A stretch of 64,000 nucleotides of DNA from Pseudomonadota bacterium (GCA_027623555.1 JAQBSZ010000017.1:1-64000), one strand, 5' to 3'. Numbered from the stretch's first letter, positions 39,616 through 49,994 are shown. Notes: a model not told the origin generated them from the letters alone. Numbers and translations are program-made.

Positions 39616-40303
39616 GGTCGCTGACTTACACGCCTACTACGGCAAGAGTCACATCCTGCAGGGTGTGAGCTTCCAGGTTCAGGAAGGAGAAATTGTCAGC
39701 CTGCTGGGACGCAATGGAGTAGGACGATCAACTACCATCAAGACGATTATGGGAGAAGTAGAGCCACACGGCTCGATCCGGTTTAAAGGCGAAGAGATCG
39801 CCGGTAAGAAAAGCTTTGAGATCGCCAATCTGGGAATCGGCTACGTTCCGGAGAATCGGGACATCTTCCCTACTCTCACAGTCAGACAAAATTTGCAGCT
39901 CGGTTTGAAATCCATGCGGCAAGAGGGACGCTGGAACCTGGAGGAAGTGTTTTCCATGTTTCCAAATCTTGCCGAGCGCGCCGATGTCGTTGGCGGAGTA
40001 TTGAGCGGCGGTGAGCAGCAGATGTTATGCATGTGCCGCACCCTGATGGGCGATCCTGACATGATAATGATCGACGAGCCAACCGAGGGTCTGGCGCCGA
40101 AAATCGTCGCTCAGGTCGCAAATCTGCTGCAGGAAATTGCCAAACGCGGCGTAGCTATCCTGCTCGTGGAACAGAAGCTCAATATCGCGCTAAAAATCTC
40201 TCACCGCCTCTATGTCATGGGTCATGGTCAGGTAATCTACGAAGGCACACCGGATAGTCTGATGCAAGCCGATGCCGTGCGGGCAGAATGGCTGGAAGTC
40301 TGA
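39608..40303 (+). CDS. livF: ABC transporter ATPase (LivF-like)
   Basis: MLEVADLHAYYGKSHILQGVSFQVQEGEIVSLLGRNGVGRSTTIKTIMG, LSGGEQQMLCMCRTLMGDPDMIMIDEPTEGLAPKIV. Confidence 0.9.
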   Translation: MLEVADLHAYYGKSHILQGVSFQVQEGEIVSLLGRNGVGRSTTIKTIMGEVEPHGSIRFKGEEIAGKKSFEIANLGIGYVPENRDIFPTLTVRQNLQLGLKSMRQEGRWNLEEVFSMFPNLAERADVVGGVLSGGEQQMLCMCRTLMGDPDMIMIDEPTEGLAPKIVAQVANLLQEIAKRGVAILLVEQKLNIALKISHRLYVMGHGQVIYEGTPDSLMQADAVRAEWLEV

Positions 40304-40388
40304 ATAGACTGAATTTTTTACCTCACCAAGTGGCTCCCCAGCAAAAATTCTGGTGTTACACTTAAACAGATTCCACGCTGGGGCAATC

Positions 40389-41381
40389 ATGCGAAAATTA
40401 TTTCATTTTCTGTGCAGCATCATCCTGATCACATTCAGTCCGCTGTCTGGTGCCTGGGACAGCATCGGACATCGTGCCAGCACTTCCATAGCGTTGTATT
40501 TTAGCAGCGAAGAGAAGCGTGCTTACTTGCTGGAGATTCTGACTCAACACCCTCGCTTCGAAATCGATTTTCTAGATGCCATGCCGGCACTCATTCAGCG
40601 AAGTAATGAAGCAGCCAGACGTGAATGGCTGTTGGGTCAGGCGGCATACTGGCCGGATATCGCCAGGGGTCTTCCGGAAACAGAACGTGCCCTCTATAAC
40701 CGCCCTGCCTGGCACTATACCGACGGTGCCTGGGTAAGGGGTGACGCCGCGTTTCAGGGAAATGTCTACATCGATAGCCCACGCTTTCCAGACCGGCCAG
40801 GGGAACTCGGGTCATCGATTCAGAACCAGGCCGATGTACACAACGTGGTTACAGCCCTGGATTACAATGCCAGGGTATTGAAAGATACCGGCAGCTTGCC
40901 AGCCGAACGCGCAGTCGCACTTTGCTGGTTCCTCCACCTGACTGCCGACATTCATCAACCGCTACATGCAGGGTCATTATTTTCCAGAACTCTATTCGCC
41001 ACAGGAGACCGCGGGGGTAATGGTATTCCGACAGATAACAACACACTGCACCTGCGCTGGGACCGGGCCCTGGCCGATTTTGGAGTTTCCGGCAGCACAT
41101 CTCGCACAATCGAACGACTCACGCGCTTTAGCCAACCCAGGATTTTTGGTGTGGAGTCTGACTGGACCACGTGGCTGAATGAGAGCAGGGAAGTTTTGCT
41201 CTCTGTTGTTTACAGTGACGAGATGAAGACGGCAATAATCGCGGCAGATCGCTCCCGGCAGCCGCTGGCGCAATTGCCCTTGGATGAGACTTATATAAAC
41301 CAGATGCAGCGCATCGCTCTGCAACGCATCGGCCTGGCTGGTCTGCGCATGGCAATCTGGTTTGAGAATGAACTGGACTGA
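40389..41381 (+). CDS. S1/P1-type nuclease, secreted
   Basis: Signal peptide ending GAWDSIGH; WHYTDGAW; CWFLHLTADIHQPLHAGSLFS; GDRGGNGIP...LHLRWD. Confidence 0.9.
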   Translation: MRKLFHFLCSIILITFSPLSGAWDSIGHRASTSIALYFSSEEKRAYLLEILTQHPRFEIDFLDAMPALIQRSNEAARREWLLGQAAYWPDIARGLPETERALYNRPAWHYTDGAWVRGDAAFQGNVYIDSPRFPDRPGELGSSIQNQADVHNVVTALDYNARVLKDTGSLPAERAVALCWFLHLTADIHQPLHAGSLFSRTLFATGDRGGNGIPTDNNTLHLRWDRALADFGVSGSTSRTIERLTRFSQPRIFGVESDWTTWLNESREVLLSVVYSDEMKTAIIAADRSRQPLAQLPLDETYINQMQRIALQRIGLAGLRMAIWFENELD

Positions 41382-41405
41382 AACCTCACTGGGATAGCTG
41401 TTTTT

Positions 41406-43604
41406 TCAGACAACCTTCGTCACTGGTACTCGTTGCGCGATACTCGCTACCACGTTCCTGATCAATTGGTGCCCCGCTTTATGTTCCAGACTCATGATGG
41501 ACTCTGGATGAAACTGCACAGCCGTGATCGGCAGTGATTCATGTTCGACTGCCATCACCTTGCCATCTTCTGTGCGGGCAGTAATGCGCAAACAATCCGG
41601 TACCCGCTCTGCTACCAGTGAGTGGTAACGCCCGGCGATAAACTTCTCTGGCAGCCCATCGAACAGCGGCGTGCCCTGATGCTCTATCCTGGAAGGCTTG
41701 CCATGCATAGGATAATCCAAAGTAGTAAGCGTTCCTCCAAAATATTCAACGATCCCCTGTAGACCAAGACAGACCCCAAACAGGGGAATTCCTTTATCGA
41801 CAACCCGGGCTATTGTCTCATCCATGTTGAAATCTTTGGGCTGCGATGGGCCCGGAGAAAGAATAACCAGGTCGGTCCGGTGATTCTGCAACCAGCGCTT
41901 GGCCGGCTCGGGTCTCAGGGTAATTAATTCAACACCAAAAGTTCTGAAATAGGCTGCCAGGTTATGTACGAACGAGTCCTGGTGATCGATCATCAGCGCC
42001 TTGAGGCCTGCACCGATGGTGCCGCAGTCCGCCCCATTACCCTGTATTGCTGGTTTTGAATCACCGCGTATCGCATCTAGTAATGCCGAAGCCTTGAGTC
42101 GGGTTTCCTGTTCTTCCTCGGCGGGATCCGAATCGAACAGAAGCGTTGCACCAGCCCTGATCTCGGCTATTCCGTCCTTGATTCTTACCGTGCGCAGTGT
42201 CAGACCAGTATTCAGATTTCCATTGAAGCCGATATGCCCCAGCGCACCACCATACCAATGCCGTGGCGACTTCTCGTGTTGCTCGATGAATTGCATGGCG
42301 GCCAACTTGGGCGCACCGGTTACGGTTACTGCCCAGGTATGCGCCAGAAAACCATCCAGAGCATCAAACTCGGGTCGCAGTTTGCCTTTTACATGATCCA
42401 CCGTATGAATCAATCGCGAATACATTTCGATCTGTCGTCTGCCGATGACCTCAACTGATCCTGGAACACAGACGCGAGATTTATCATTGCGATCTACATC
42501 GGTGCACATCGAGAGCTCAGATTCATCCTTGACAGAATTCAACAGAGCCTTGATCTGCTCTGCATCGCTGATCGCATCGGTGCCGCGTCTTATGGTGCCG
42601 GAAATTGGGCAGGTCTCAATCTGATCCCCTTCCACCCGGACGAACATTTCCGGTGAGGCAGCCACCAGGTACTCTTGCTCACCGAGATTCATCAGCGCTC
42701 CGTAAGGAGCAGGATTGCTGCGCTTCAATCGCGTAAAAACTTCGGCCGGACTGTCCTTGCACGGCTCATAAAAAGTCTGACCCGGAACCACTTCAAACAG
42801 ATCGCCACGTCGAAAATACTCCAGCGCCTGCTCAACAAGCCCGGCATATTCCTCGGGCACATGATCGCAATCTTTCGGGACATGGATAGCCGGAGCAAAC
42901 CGTTTCTTACTACCCGTTCGCCTGAAGCCACCGGTAGTTTCGGTGCGCTTGCGTGAGTTCCAACTGCAACAGTTGAAATCGTAGTTATAACAGAGTGTCT
43001 GCTCGATACGGTGGTCAGCAACAATGATCTGGTCGGGAAGAAACAGCACCATGTCCCTGTCTGCAGGGTCGCGTTGTTGAAATCGCCTGACATCTTCGAA
43101 CTGGAACGTGAGGTCGTATCCAAACGCGCCATATAATCCCAGATAGGAATCTTCCGGGCTGGAGAACCAGGCGACTAACCGGCGTAACACAGAAAAGTGG
43201 CTGGGCCTGCGACTTCGAAGTTCCTCTTCGATATCTGAGTCGTCCACTATAATCTGCAAATCAATAGCAGATTTAGATGATTCCAGCGTCTGTATTTCAC
43301 TACAGTCCTGAATGCCGCGATAAATCTCAGGTAATAGAATTTCGCCACGCTTATTCAGCGCCTGGATGCTAATCTGGCGACCACGCGCCACAAGCTGAAT
43401 TGGCGGATTGACGAAGCCTATATCCCAGCGTGTATAGCGTCCGGGATACTCGAAGCTGGACGCGAGCAGTACACCGACGTTCTCATTGAGTGAGCTTGCC
43501 AGTTCATCGGTGGCCCTCTCATAATCAAGCTCCATGGCGGAACGGCGCACACGAATGCCACTTTTGCATTGATACTGAATTTGTTTATGGTTTTGCATTG
43601 CCAA
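41406..43604 (-). CDS. trpE(G): Fused anthranilate synthase TrpE-TrpG
   Basis: PYGALMNLGEQEYLVAASPEMFVRVEGDQIETCPISGTIRRG, LSMCTDVDRNDKSRVC; C-terminal amidotransferase LSPGPSQPKDF...LFGVCLGLQGIVEYFGG...AVQFHPESIMSLEH. Confidence 0.93.
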   Translation of the reverse strand: MAMQNHKQIQYQCKSGIRVRRSAMELDYERATDELASSLNENVGVLLASSFEYPGRYTRWDIGFVNPPIQLVARGRQISIQALNKRGEILLPEIYRGIQDCSEIQTLESSKSAIDLQIIVDDSDIEEELRSRRPSHFSVLRRLVAWFSSPEDSYLGLYGAFGYDLTFQFEDVRRFQQRDPADRDMVLFLPDQIIVADHRIEQTLCYNYDFNCCSWNSRKRTETTGGFRRTGSKKRFAPAIHVPKDCDHVPEEYAGLVEQALEYFRRGDLFEVVPGQTFYEPCKDSPAEVFTRLKRSNPAPYGALMNLGEQEYLVAASPEMFVRVEGDQIETCPISGTIRRGTDAISDAEQIKALLNSVKDESELSMCTDVDRNDKSRVCVPGSVEVIGRRQIEMYSRLIHTVDHVKGKLRPEFDALDGFLAHTWAVTVTGAPKLAAMQFIEQHEKSPRHWYGGALGHIGFNGNLNTGLTLRTVRIKDGIAEIRAGATLLFDSDPAEEEQETRLKASALLDAIRGDSKPAIQGNGADCGTIGAGLKALMIDHQDSFVHNLAAYFRTFGVELITLRPEPAKRWLQNHRTDLVILSPGPSQPKDFNMDETIARVVDKGIPLFGVCLGLQGIVEYFGGTLTTLDYPMHGKPSRIEHQGTPLFDGLPEKFIAGRYHSLVAERVPDCLRITARTEDGKVMAVEHESLPITAVQFHPESIMSLEHKAGHQLIRNVVASIAQRVPVTKVV

Positions 43605-43644
43605 AGCCTCTTAGTCATTCTTTGCTCAAGAGTTATGGCGAAGT

Positions 43645-43735
43645 GGGAAAATGGAAAGCAATAGACCGCCACAACCCGGGGCGGCCAAAGAAGAAATCTA
43701 CTGTAGTTTCATCTGGCAGCCCGTTTTTTCAAACC
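43645..43735 (-). promoter_or_regulatory. Candidate trp attenuator
   Basis: Minus strand contains tctgg/ccaga, gggctgcc/ggccgccc and ggccgcc/ggcggtc pairings, the last two mutually exclusive. Confidence 0.6.
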
Positions 43736-43760
43736 ACCAGAAATAGAATCGTGAATTCAT
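43698..43760 (-). CDS. trpL: trp leader peptide (20 aa), not in ORF track
   Basis: MNSRFYFWWFEKTGCQMKLQ* with tandem Trp codons (TGG TGG), ~90 nt upstream of trpE(G), followed by hairpins. Confidence 0.75.
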   Translation of the reverse strand: MNSRFYFWWFEKTGCQMKLQ

Positions 43761-44356
43761 AGTCGCGGGATAATGCGCCTCTGGTCTGTTCATGTCAACC
43801 GTTTAAACCTGTCTGAATAGCCATTGTTCAGTTAGCGATTGATACAAACTATTTCAATATATTCAATATGTTAGAAAATTATTTTCCACGATGCATTGCT
43901 TTGCCACTGGGCGTGAAACCATGATCTTCGATAAATTCTCATCCCGAGAGTGGCATTGTGCATGTTCCCTCCAAGCTCTTATCACAAGGCAGTCTGCATC
44001 TATGGCTAGCAATCGAAGCACAGGCTTGATAAACAGATAGCAGGAAAATACAATTTCTGATTAATAAGAGAAAGCCTATACTCGTGACCTGGGCCAGTTA
44101 CTCGAGAAACCTATAATGAAGCAGACGAATTTACGAAGACTGTCTGCTCTCGTGCTGCTATTGGTTTTCTCCGGATCACTTGTTGCCGCCGCCTTTTCTC
44201 TTGCCAAACCCGAACGTCTGGGAATGTCAGCAGGTGGATCCGGCGAAGCAACATGCAGGGGTCAATCCGACCCAGATGTTTCCTGTTAACAACCTTGATG
44301 ATTACGCCAACTTACGTAGCGGCATCTATCAGGCGATAATCGACTAGTTCATTGAC

Positions 44357-45004
44357 ATGAGTGGTAATTCAGAAACGCAGAGAAAAGACGGACTCCGAGT
44401 TCTTTTTCCAACCCTCATCTACGAGGCCTGGTATCCCGACTATGGAGCAGAAAGCGAGCAGCTGATTGGCTTTGTAAGGCAATTGCGTGAGGAAGACAAG
44501 GAAGGCCAACGACTCTCGGCGCGGGAATACCCCAGTGGATACACTTCTTATTTCACTCGCAGCAATCTTTATTCTGAAACCAGGCTTGCCGGACTGGTTA
44601 ACTTCATCCATCAATGTGCCGGGAACTACGCCCAACAACATCGCTGGGATACCCAGAATTTCCAGCCGGTGATCAATGCGATGTTTGCCAACATCAATCC
44701 CAGGTTCAGTTTCCATCCAGAGCATTTACACCCTTATTCTCATATCAGCGGCGTATTCTATGTCAGGAGTGAGCCCGGCAATCCCGCCATCAGCTTCAAG
44801 GATCCGCGGCCAGCTCGCTGGATGATGCCGCCGGCTGCTGACGGCAGCAAGCCGGAGAATACGTTTAATGCCAGGGTAGCACCAGAGCCGGGAAAGCTAC
44901 TCATGTTCCCTTCATGGCTGGAGCACGGAGTCCCGCAAAACCAGACCGAAGAAGAGCGCATCAGTATGTCATTCAATTTCGAGATGCGACCCCGTCAAAA
45001 ATAG
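44357..45004 (+). CDS. TIGR02466-type putative 2OG-Fe(II) oxygenase
   Basis: FPTLIYEAWYPDYG...FSFHPEHLHPYSHISGVFYVRSEPGNPAISFKDPRP...PGKLLMFPSWLEHGVPQNQTEEERISMSFNF. Confidence 0.85.
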   Translation: MSGNSETQRKDGLRVLFPTLIYEAWYPDYGAESEQLIGFVRQLREEDKEGQRLSAREYPSGYTSYFTRSNLYSETRLAGLVNFIHQCAGNYAQQHRWDTQNFQPVINAMFANINPRFSFHPEHLHPYSHISGVFYVRSEPGNPAISFKDPRPARWMMPPAADGSKPENTFNARVAPEPGKLLMFPSWLEHGVPQNQTEEERISMSFNFEMRPRQK

Positions 45005-45212
45005 TCTCACTTTCACAACTGTAAGCTGCCAGGTCAAATAGCTTTTTTCCCGTCGCTGGGGTTCTCCAGGGCCGAAGAAAGAGGTGCCAGGCACCTAGTC
45101 ACATGCGAACCGAAGCGGTAGCTTCGCTAAGGCGGAACGACAACGCAGGGATGGGTTAGCTGGCAAACACTACCAGGGATGGTTTACGCTGCGACTTGCT
45201 AATATTTCATAA

Positions 45213-45247
45213 CAAAAAAAACGGCGATGATTGCTCATCGCCGTTTT
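45213..45247 (-). terminator. Intrinsic terminator of the TonB-receptor gene
   Basis: aaaacggcgatga-ttgc-tcatcgccgtttt with flanking A run (U run in minus transcript). Confidence 0.85.
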
Positions 45248-45271
45248 CATAAAACTGAACTCAATCAGTAA

Positions 45272-48200
45272 TCAGAACTGCCACAACGCTCGAGCGTAGA
45301 GGCGTCGTCCACGAGGATCGAAGACTGTCGCATCGTAGTTCAAGCCACCGACTTCACGGTAGGGAAGATCTTCATCGAATATATCCAGAACACCGGCTGT
45401 AAAGGTAGTGCTGCCCAGGTTGCCGTTATTCCAATCGTGGGTATAGCGGTACTGGATATCCCAGGTGCTGTAGCTGTCAATCTTCCTGGTCAGCAGCGAT
45501 CTGACCAGATCATTGCCAGTCTCAAAGGCAAAATCATAGGCCAGATCCTGGTAAGAACCGATGTGACGATTGATCACCGTGACGCCATGATTATCGCGCT
45601 GCCAGGAAAAAGTCAGGTTACCCTTGTTGTCCGGCAGTGAACGCACGTGCAGTCCATTTCCGGAAGTACCCGCCGCATCGGACTTACCGGTATCCAACAG
45701 GCCCAGTTCCAGACCCGGTACACCGATCAGCTTGTACTGACGTACGTGGGTGAAATCCATGCTGGCACGGAAGCGGCCCCAGTCGTTATCCCAGGTGTAG
45801 CCCAGTTTCACGTCCACACCGTCTGCCTCGATCTCGCCGGCATTAATCGCCGCCAGGGTCAGGGTAATCAGGTTGGCACTGGTGGATCGAAATAAGCGGC
45901 TGATACCAATCCCTTCTGTTACGTCCTGGTACAGAGCTGGATTCACTACACAATTCAAACGCTCTGCCGAATCGACACCAAACTGTGCGGTGAGTGCATT
46001 GGGGTCACAGGGCACATCCAATACTGGTGCCGTAGTTGGAATCGAGTCATTCAGGATGTAGTTGTTCGGATCATCTCGAACGGCCAGGAACCTGTTGATT
46101 TCAGGTTGTACCGCCGAGATACCCGGTTCGGGTAATACCCTGTCGGATACCTCGAAGCGCCATACATCCGCTTGTACACTCAGGCCTTCCAATCGACCAC
46201 CCGGTGTCCAGATAGCTCCAATACTGTAAGTATCAGCAGATTCGTTACCCACGTTTGGCGCCGGGCCTCCCAGGGTAAAGGTCTGCTCCACTTCGCCATT
46301 TTCCGGCGTCGGGTCAAGTAAGCCGGCTCGAACTGCCTGATTGGAGATTGGATCCCTGAACACGATGCTGCCCGCTTCCAGGCCCTCTTCCACGATACCG
46401 ATGTTCGGCGCGCGGAAAGACTCTGACCAGGAACCACGCAGCAGGATGTCTTCCGTCGGACGCCAGCTCAGGGCCACCTTCGGTGAAAGTTCACCGCCGA
46501 TATTGCCGCCGTAATCTTCATAACGCAGAGCCACCTGGCTTTCTATGTTCTCCCAAAATGGCAAGGACATCTCGACGAATACCGCCTTGACAGTCCGCTC
46601 ATGGTCGAAATTGAAGATACAGTTCGAGCACTCAAAGTTATTGGCGACATAGTGAAATTTATTCGGAACACCGTTGGCATCGTATCCCAGGATCCGGTCT
46701 TGCAGACCCGGGAAGTTCAGCGCTGGTGCTTTCGAGGTGGCATCACGCTGTCGGTACTGTGCCCCGAGCGCGATGGCCGCGGTGCCGCCACGCATGTCGA
46801 ACAGCTCGCCACCAACTACGGCGTCGAGCACCGCCAGCGTGTTGCGCTTATCGGCTCTGAGTACCGTTTCATTTATCCAGGCCATCAACTCAGGCGAGTT
46901 CGCCACATTGGGATTAGAGAACTGAGTCAAGAACGGATTATAGAACTGACAGCCACCCTGCCCCTGGTTGTTACTGGTCAGCGCGTAGGACAGACTCTCG
47001 CGGGTGGTTAATACATAACCCGGGAAGAAGGTCTGGGTGTAACCATTACCGAAGAACTGCCAGGCCTGGGGTACGGCGCCGCCAAAGGGTCCCTTCTGGT
47101 GCTGCCAGTCGAAATCCGGCACCCCGTTCGGTGTACAGTTGGGGCCGCCCAATCCATTCGCTGCCAGCTCGGTGCGCTCGCGGTTAAAGGTCTGGTAGGT
47201 CTGCTCGTTACTGGATTGACTCCAGGAGATTCCCACATCGTAATTCCAGGGCCGATCGCGGTAGGTGAAATCACCCCGCAAGCCAGCCTGCACCAGACTC
47301 GATTCTGAGGTATTGAAGTTGGAACGTTTACCGTTTCTGGGAATGCCGTCGCGGGGATTCGCCAGATAGGTCACGTTGATACCCCCATTTGCCAGAGCGA
47401 CTGGCGCATTGGGAATATCCGCCGCGGTGGGACGGGTCAGACCGATGTTGGGTGCGAACCAGCCCAATTCCGTAGTCTGGCCAATGGCATTGAAGCCGAA
47501 GGCTGGATTACGGGTATAGGCACCCGGAGTCGCCAGTACCACGGTGGGTCCACGAGTCTGGCTGGAACCACCGGTGTTATTCAGGCCGCCACCTTCGAGA
47601 AAGATTTCATTCTCCATGTAGTTGGCGAACGCATAGAATTCTGCCGCCTCACTGAAGGTATGGTCGAAGGCCGCTGCAAAGCTGGTACGTTCGGTGTCTC
47701 TTTCGAGAAAATTAAAGCGCGCCACGTCTTCCCGGCAGGCACCGCTGCGTTCACCGCGCTGCTCTCTGAGACTACCTTCAAACATTGGGATACCCTCAGC
47801 AGTGAGGGTTGATGAACACAGCGGATCGCGATAGACGTTATCGCCATCGCCACCCTGGGACAGGTTATAGGCGATAATATCGTTGGCTACATAGGCTGGA
47901 TTGACATTGGCACCGAAAGAAGCCAGATCGATGGCATTGCCGATTGAGGAGGTAGTCCCCAGGAACTGGGAATTTTCATCGATGTGATTGCCATCGGTAA
48001 CAAAGACCTTGTCCCGCTCGAAGCGTTCGGCGGAGACCACGAAGTGGGTGTCGCCGTTATCGCTGGACCAGCCCCAGATGCCGCTGAGGGTCTGATCAAA
48101 AGCTGAACCTGCTGCTTCGACACCCTGGATGTCAGCGTATAGCTCCAGACCTTCGAAGTCGGTGCGCATGATCACGTTGACCACACCAGCCACGGCATCC

Positions 48201-48682
48201 GCACCATAAAGGGCTGAGCCACCGTCAGTGAGAATTTCGATGCGATCGGTCATCACGATCGGAATCGCATTAATATCGACGAACTCGCCGCCATTGTTGG
48301 TGGTGGCTGCATAGGGTGAAACTCGCTTGCCGTTAATCAACGTCAAGGTTGAGTTTTCACCAAGGTTTCTAAGGTTTACCTGTGCGGTTCCTTCGACTTG
48401 GGAACGCTCACCGGAACTTGAGTTGGTAAATGAACCGGAGTTCACCTCCAGGTTCTTGATCACGTCCCAGATGATTGCGGCACCCTGTGCCTCAATGCTC
48501 TCGCGGTCCACGATCTGTACCGGAGAGGGAGCATCCAGCGGGGTTCCGCGGATGAATGACCCAGTAACAACGACTTCTTCAATATCAGCGTCGTCTTGCT
48601 GAGCGGCTAGTGGTAAAGACAGGCCAGCGAGTATTACCCCAAGGGTAATGGCTTTACGCCTGCTAGGAAATTTTTTGCGCAT
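45272..48682 (-). CDS. TonB-dependent outer-membrane receptor
   Basis: Signal peptide; IEEVVVTGSFIRGTPLDAPSPVQIVDRESIEAQGA plug; C-terminal RGRRLYARALWQF. Confidence 0.93.
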   Translation of the reverse strand: MRKKFPSRRKAITLGVILAGLSLPLAAQQDDADIEEVVVTGSFIRGTPLDAPSPVQIVDRESIEAQGAAIIWDVIKNLEVNSGSFTNSSSGERSQVEGTAQVNLRNLGENSTLTLINGKRVSPYAATTNNGGEFVDINAIPIVMTDRIEILTDGGSALYGADAVAGVVNVIMRTDFEGLELYADIQGVEAAGSAFDQTLSGIWGWSSDNGDTHFVVSAERFERDKVFVTDGNHIDENSQFLGTTSSIGNAIDLASFGANVNPAYVANDIIAYNLSQGGDGDNVYRDPLCSSTLTAEGIPMFEGSLREQRGERSGACREDVARFNFLERDTERTSFAAAFDHTFSEAAEFYAFANYMENEIFLEGGGLNNTGGSSQTRGPTVVLATPGAYTRNPAFGFNAIGQTTELGWFAPNIGLTRPTAADIPNAPVALANGGINVTYLANPRDGIPRNGKRSNFNTSESSLVQAGLRGDFTYRDRPWNYDVGISWSQSSNEQTYQTFNRERTELAANGLGGPNCTPNGVPDFDWQHQKGPFGGAVPQAWQFFGNGYTQTFFPGYVLTTRESLSYALTSNNQGQGGCQFYNPFLTQFSNPNVANSPELMAWINETVLRADKRNTLAVLDAVVGGELFDMRGGTAAIALGAQYRQRDATSKAPALNFPGLQDRILGYDANGVPNKFHYVANNFECSNCIFNFDHERTVKAVFVEMSLPFWENIESQVALRYEDYGGNIGGELSPKVALSWRPTEDILLRGSWSESFRAPNIGIVEEGLEAGSIVFRDPISNQAVRAGLLDPTPENGEVEQTFTLGGPAPNVGNESADTYSIGAIWTPGGRLEGLSVQADVWRFEVSDRVLPEPGISAVQPEINRFLAVRDDPNNYILNDSIPTTAPVLDVPCDPNALTAQFGVDSAERLNCVVNPALYQDVTEGIGISRLFRSTSANLITLTLAAINAGEIEADGVDVKLGYTWDNDWGRFRASMDFTHVRQYKLIGVPGLELGLLDTGKSDAAGTSGNGLHVRSLPDNKGNLTFSWQRDNHGVTVINRHIGSYQDLAYDFAFETGNDLVRSLLTRKIDSYSTWDIQYRYTHDWNNGNLGSTTFTAGVLDIFDEDLPYREVGGLNYDATVFDPRGRRLYARALWQF

Positions 48683-48928
48683 GTTTCTCCCCTTTCTTAT
48701 GTATTGTAGGTAGTTCTAAAATTCACCTTTCGTCTTAAAACAGCACCGACTGTTCAACAGAATCAGATCCGGAACCGGGATGAAAAATATCACAAAAATC
48801 GCACTAAGGCAGGGAATATGGCTGGTTTGGACATCCGTGTTACCATCCTTCCCAAATCGCGACCCAGAGTATCTTCATTCTTTTCAGTTCCGGATCTATG
48901 CCGTACATAGTCAGTCAAGGCGAACAAT

Positions 48929-49921
48929 ATCAGACTATCAATCCTAGACCAATCACCAATTAAGCAAGGTGGCGATGCCGCGATGGCTCTACAGGAAACC
49001 GTACAACTGGCGCGGCTTGCAGACGATTTGGGCTACCATCGTTTCTGGGTGGCCGAGCACCATGCCTCCGATGCCCTGGCGGGTTGTTCACCGGAAGTCT
49101 TGCTGGGTCGCCTGGGTGCAGAGACCAGCAATATCCGCATTGGGTCGGGGGGCGTTATGCTGCCCCACTACAGCCCCTACAAAGTGGCTGAGAATTTCAA
49201 ATTGCTGCAAACACTCTACCCCAACCGGGTCGATCTCGGCATAGGTAGAGCTCCAGGTACCGACCCCTTTACTGCCGCTGCTCTGCGTTACGGTTCACGC
49301 GTAGGACCCGAGCACTTCCCGAACATGGTCGCCGACCTGCAGGCCCTGCTTAATGACAGCGACCCACTCACTCCAGGGATGGAACAGGCGCGTGCCTTTC
49401 CTAAAGTAAGCCCACCGCCACAACTGTGGATGTTGGGATCCAGCGAAGACAGTGCGCTGTTCGCTGCTCGGGCCGGACTACCTTATAACTTCGCCTATTT
49501 CATCAATCCAAAGATACGGACAGATATATTTGACCTCTATCGGCAGCGCTTTCAACCAGGACCTGAATTCCAGCTTCCCCGTACCTGCCTCACGGTATTT
49601 TGTATCTGTGCCGAAACTGAAAAAGAGGCACTGGAACTCTCCCGCAGTCGAGACCTGTGGTTTCTGCGCTTGCTGAGGGGTAATCCCGGTCCCTTTCCTG
49701 GCGTCCAGGAGGCCTCAGATTACGATTACTCGGCAGGTGAACTCGCTGCCATAGCTGACAATCGCGACCGATGTGCGGTCGGGACTCCTGAGCTGGTGCG
49801 GGAGAAGCTAATGGGCTGGGTGGAGAGTTTTCAACTGGACGAACTCATGGTCATTACCATTACCCACAACCCGGAAGCTCGACGCCGATCCTACGAAATG
49901 CTGATGAGAGTCTGGGGGTAG
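48929..49921 (+). CDS. Luciferase-like (LLM) flavin-dependent monooxygenase
   Basis: Frame upstream of ATG 48983 encodes the conserved N-terminus [I/M]RLSILDQSPIKQGGDAAMALQETVQLARLADDLGYHRFWVAEHH; first in-frame ATG is at 48983. Confidence 0.8.
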   Translation: MRLSILDQSPIKQGGDAAMALQETVQLARLADDLGYHRFWVAEHHASDALAGCSPEVLLGRLGAETSNIRIGSGGVMLPHYSPYKVAENFKLLQTLYPNRVDLGIGRAPGTDPFTAAALRYGSRVGPEHFPNMVADLQALLNDSDPLTPGMEQARAFPKVSPPPQLWMLGSSEDSALFAARAGLPYNFAYFINPKIRTDIFDLYRQRFQPGPEFQLPRTCLTVFCICAETEKEALELSRSRDLWFLRLLRGNPGPFPGVQEASDYDYSAGELAAIADNRDRCAVGTPELVREKLMGWVESFQLDELMVITITHNPEARRRSYEMLMRVWG

Positions 49922-49994
49922 TCCTGCGCGTTGTGGACTCTCCCACACAGAGTCATTATCCTAGCCGTTAACTACAACTTCAGGAGAAACAATC

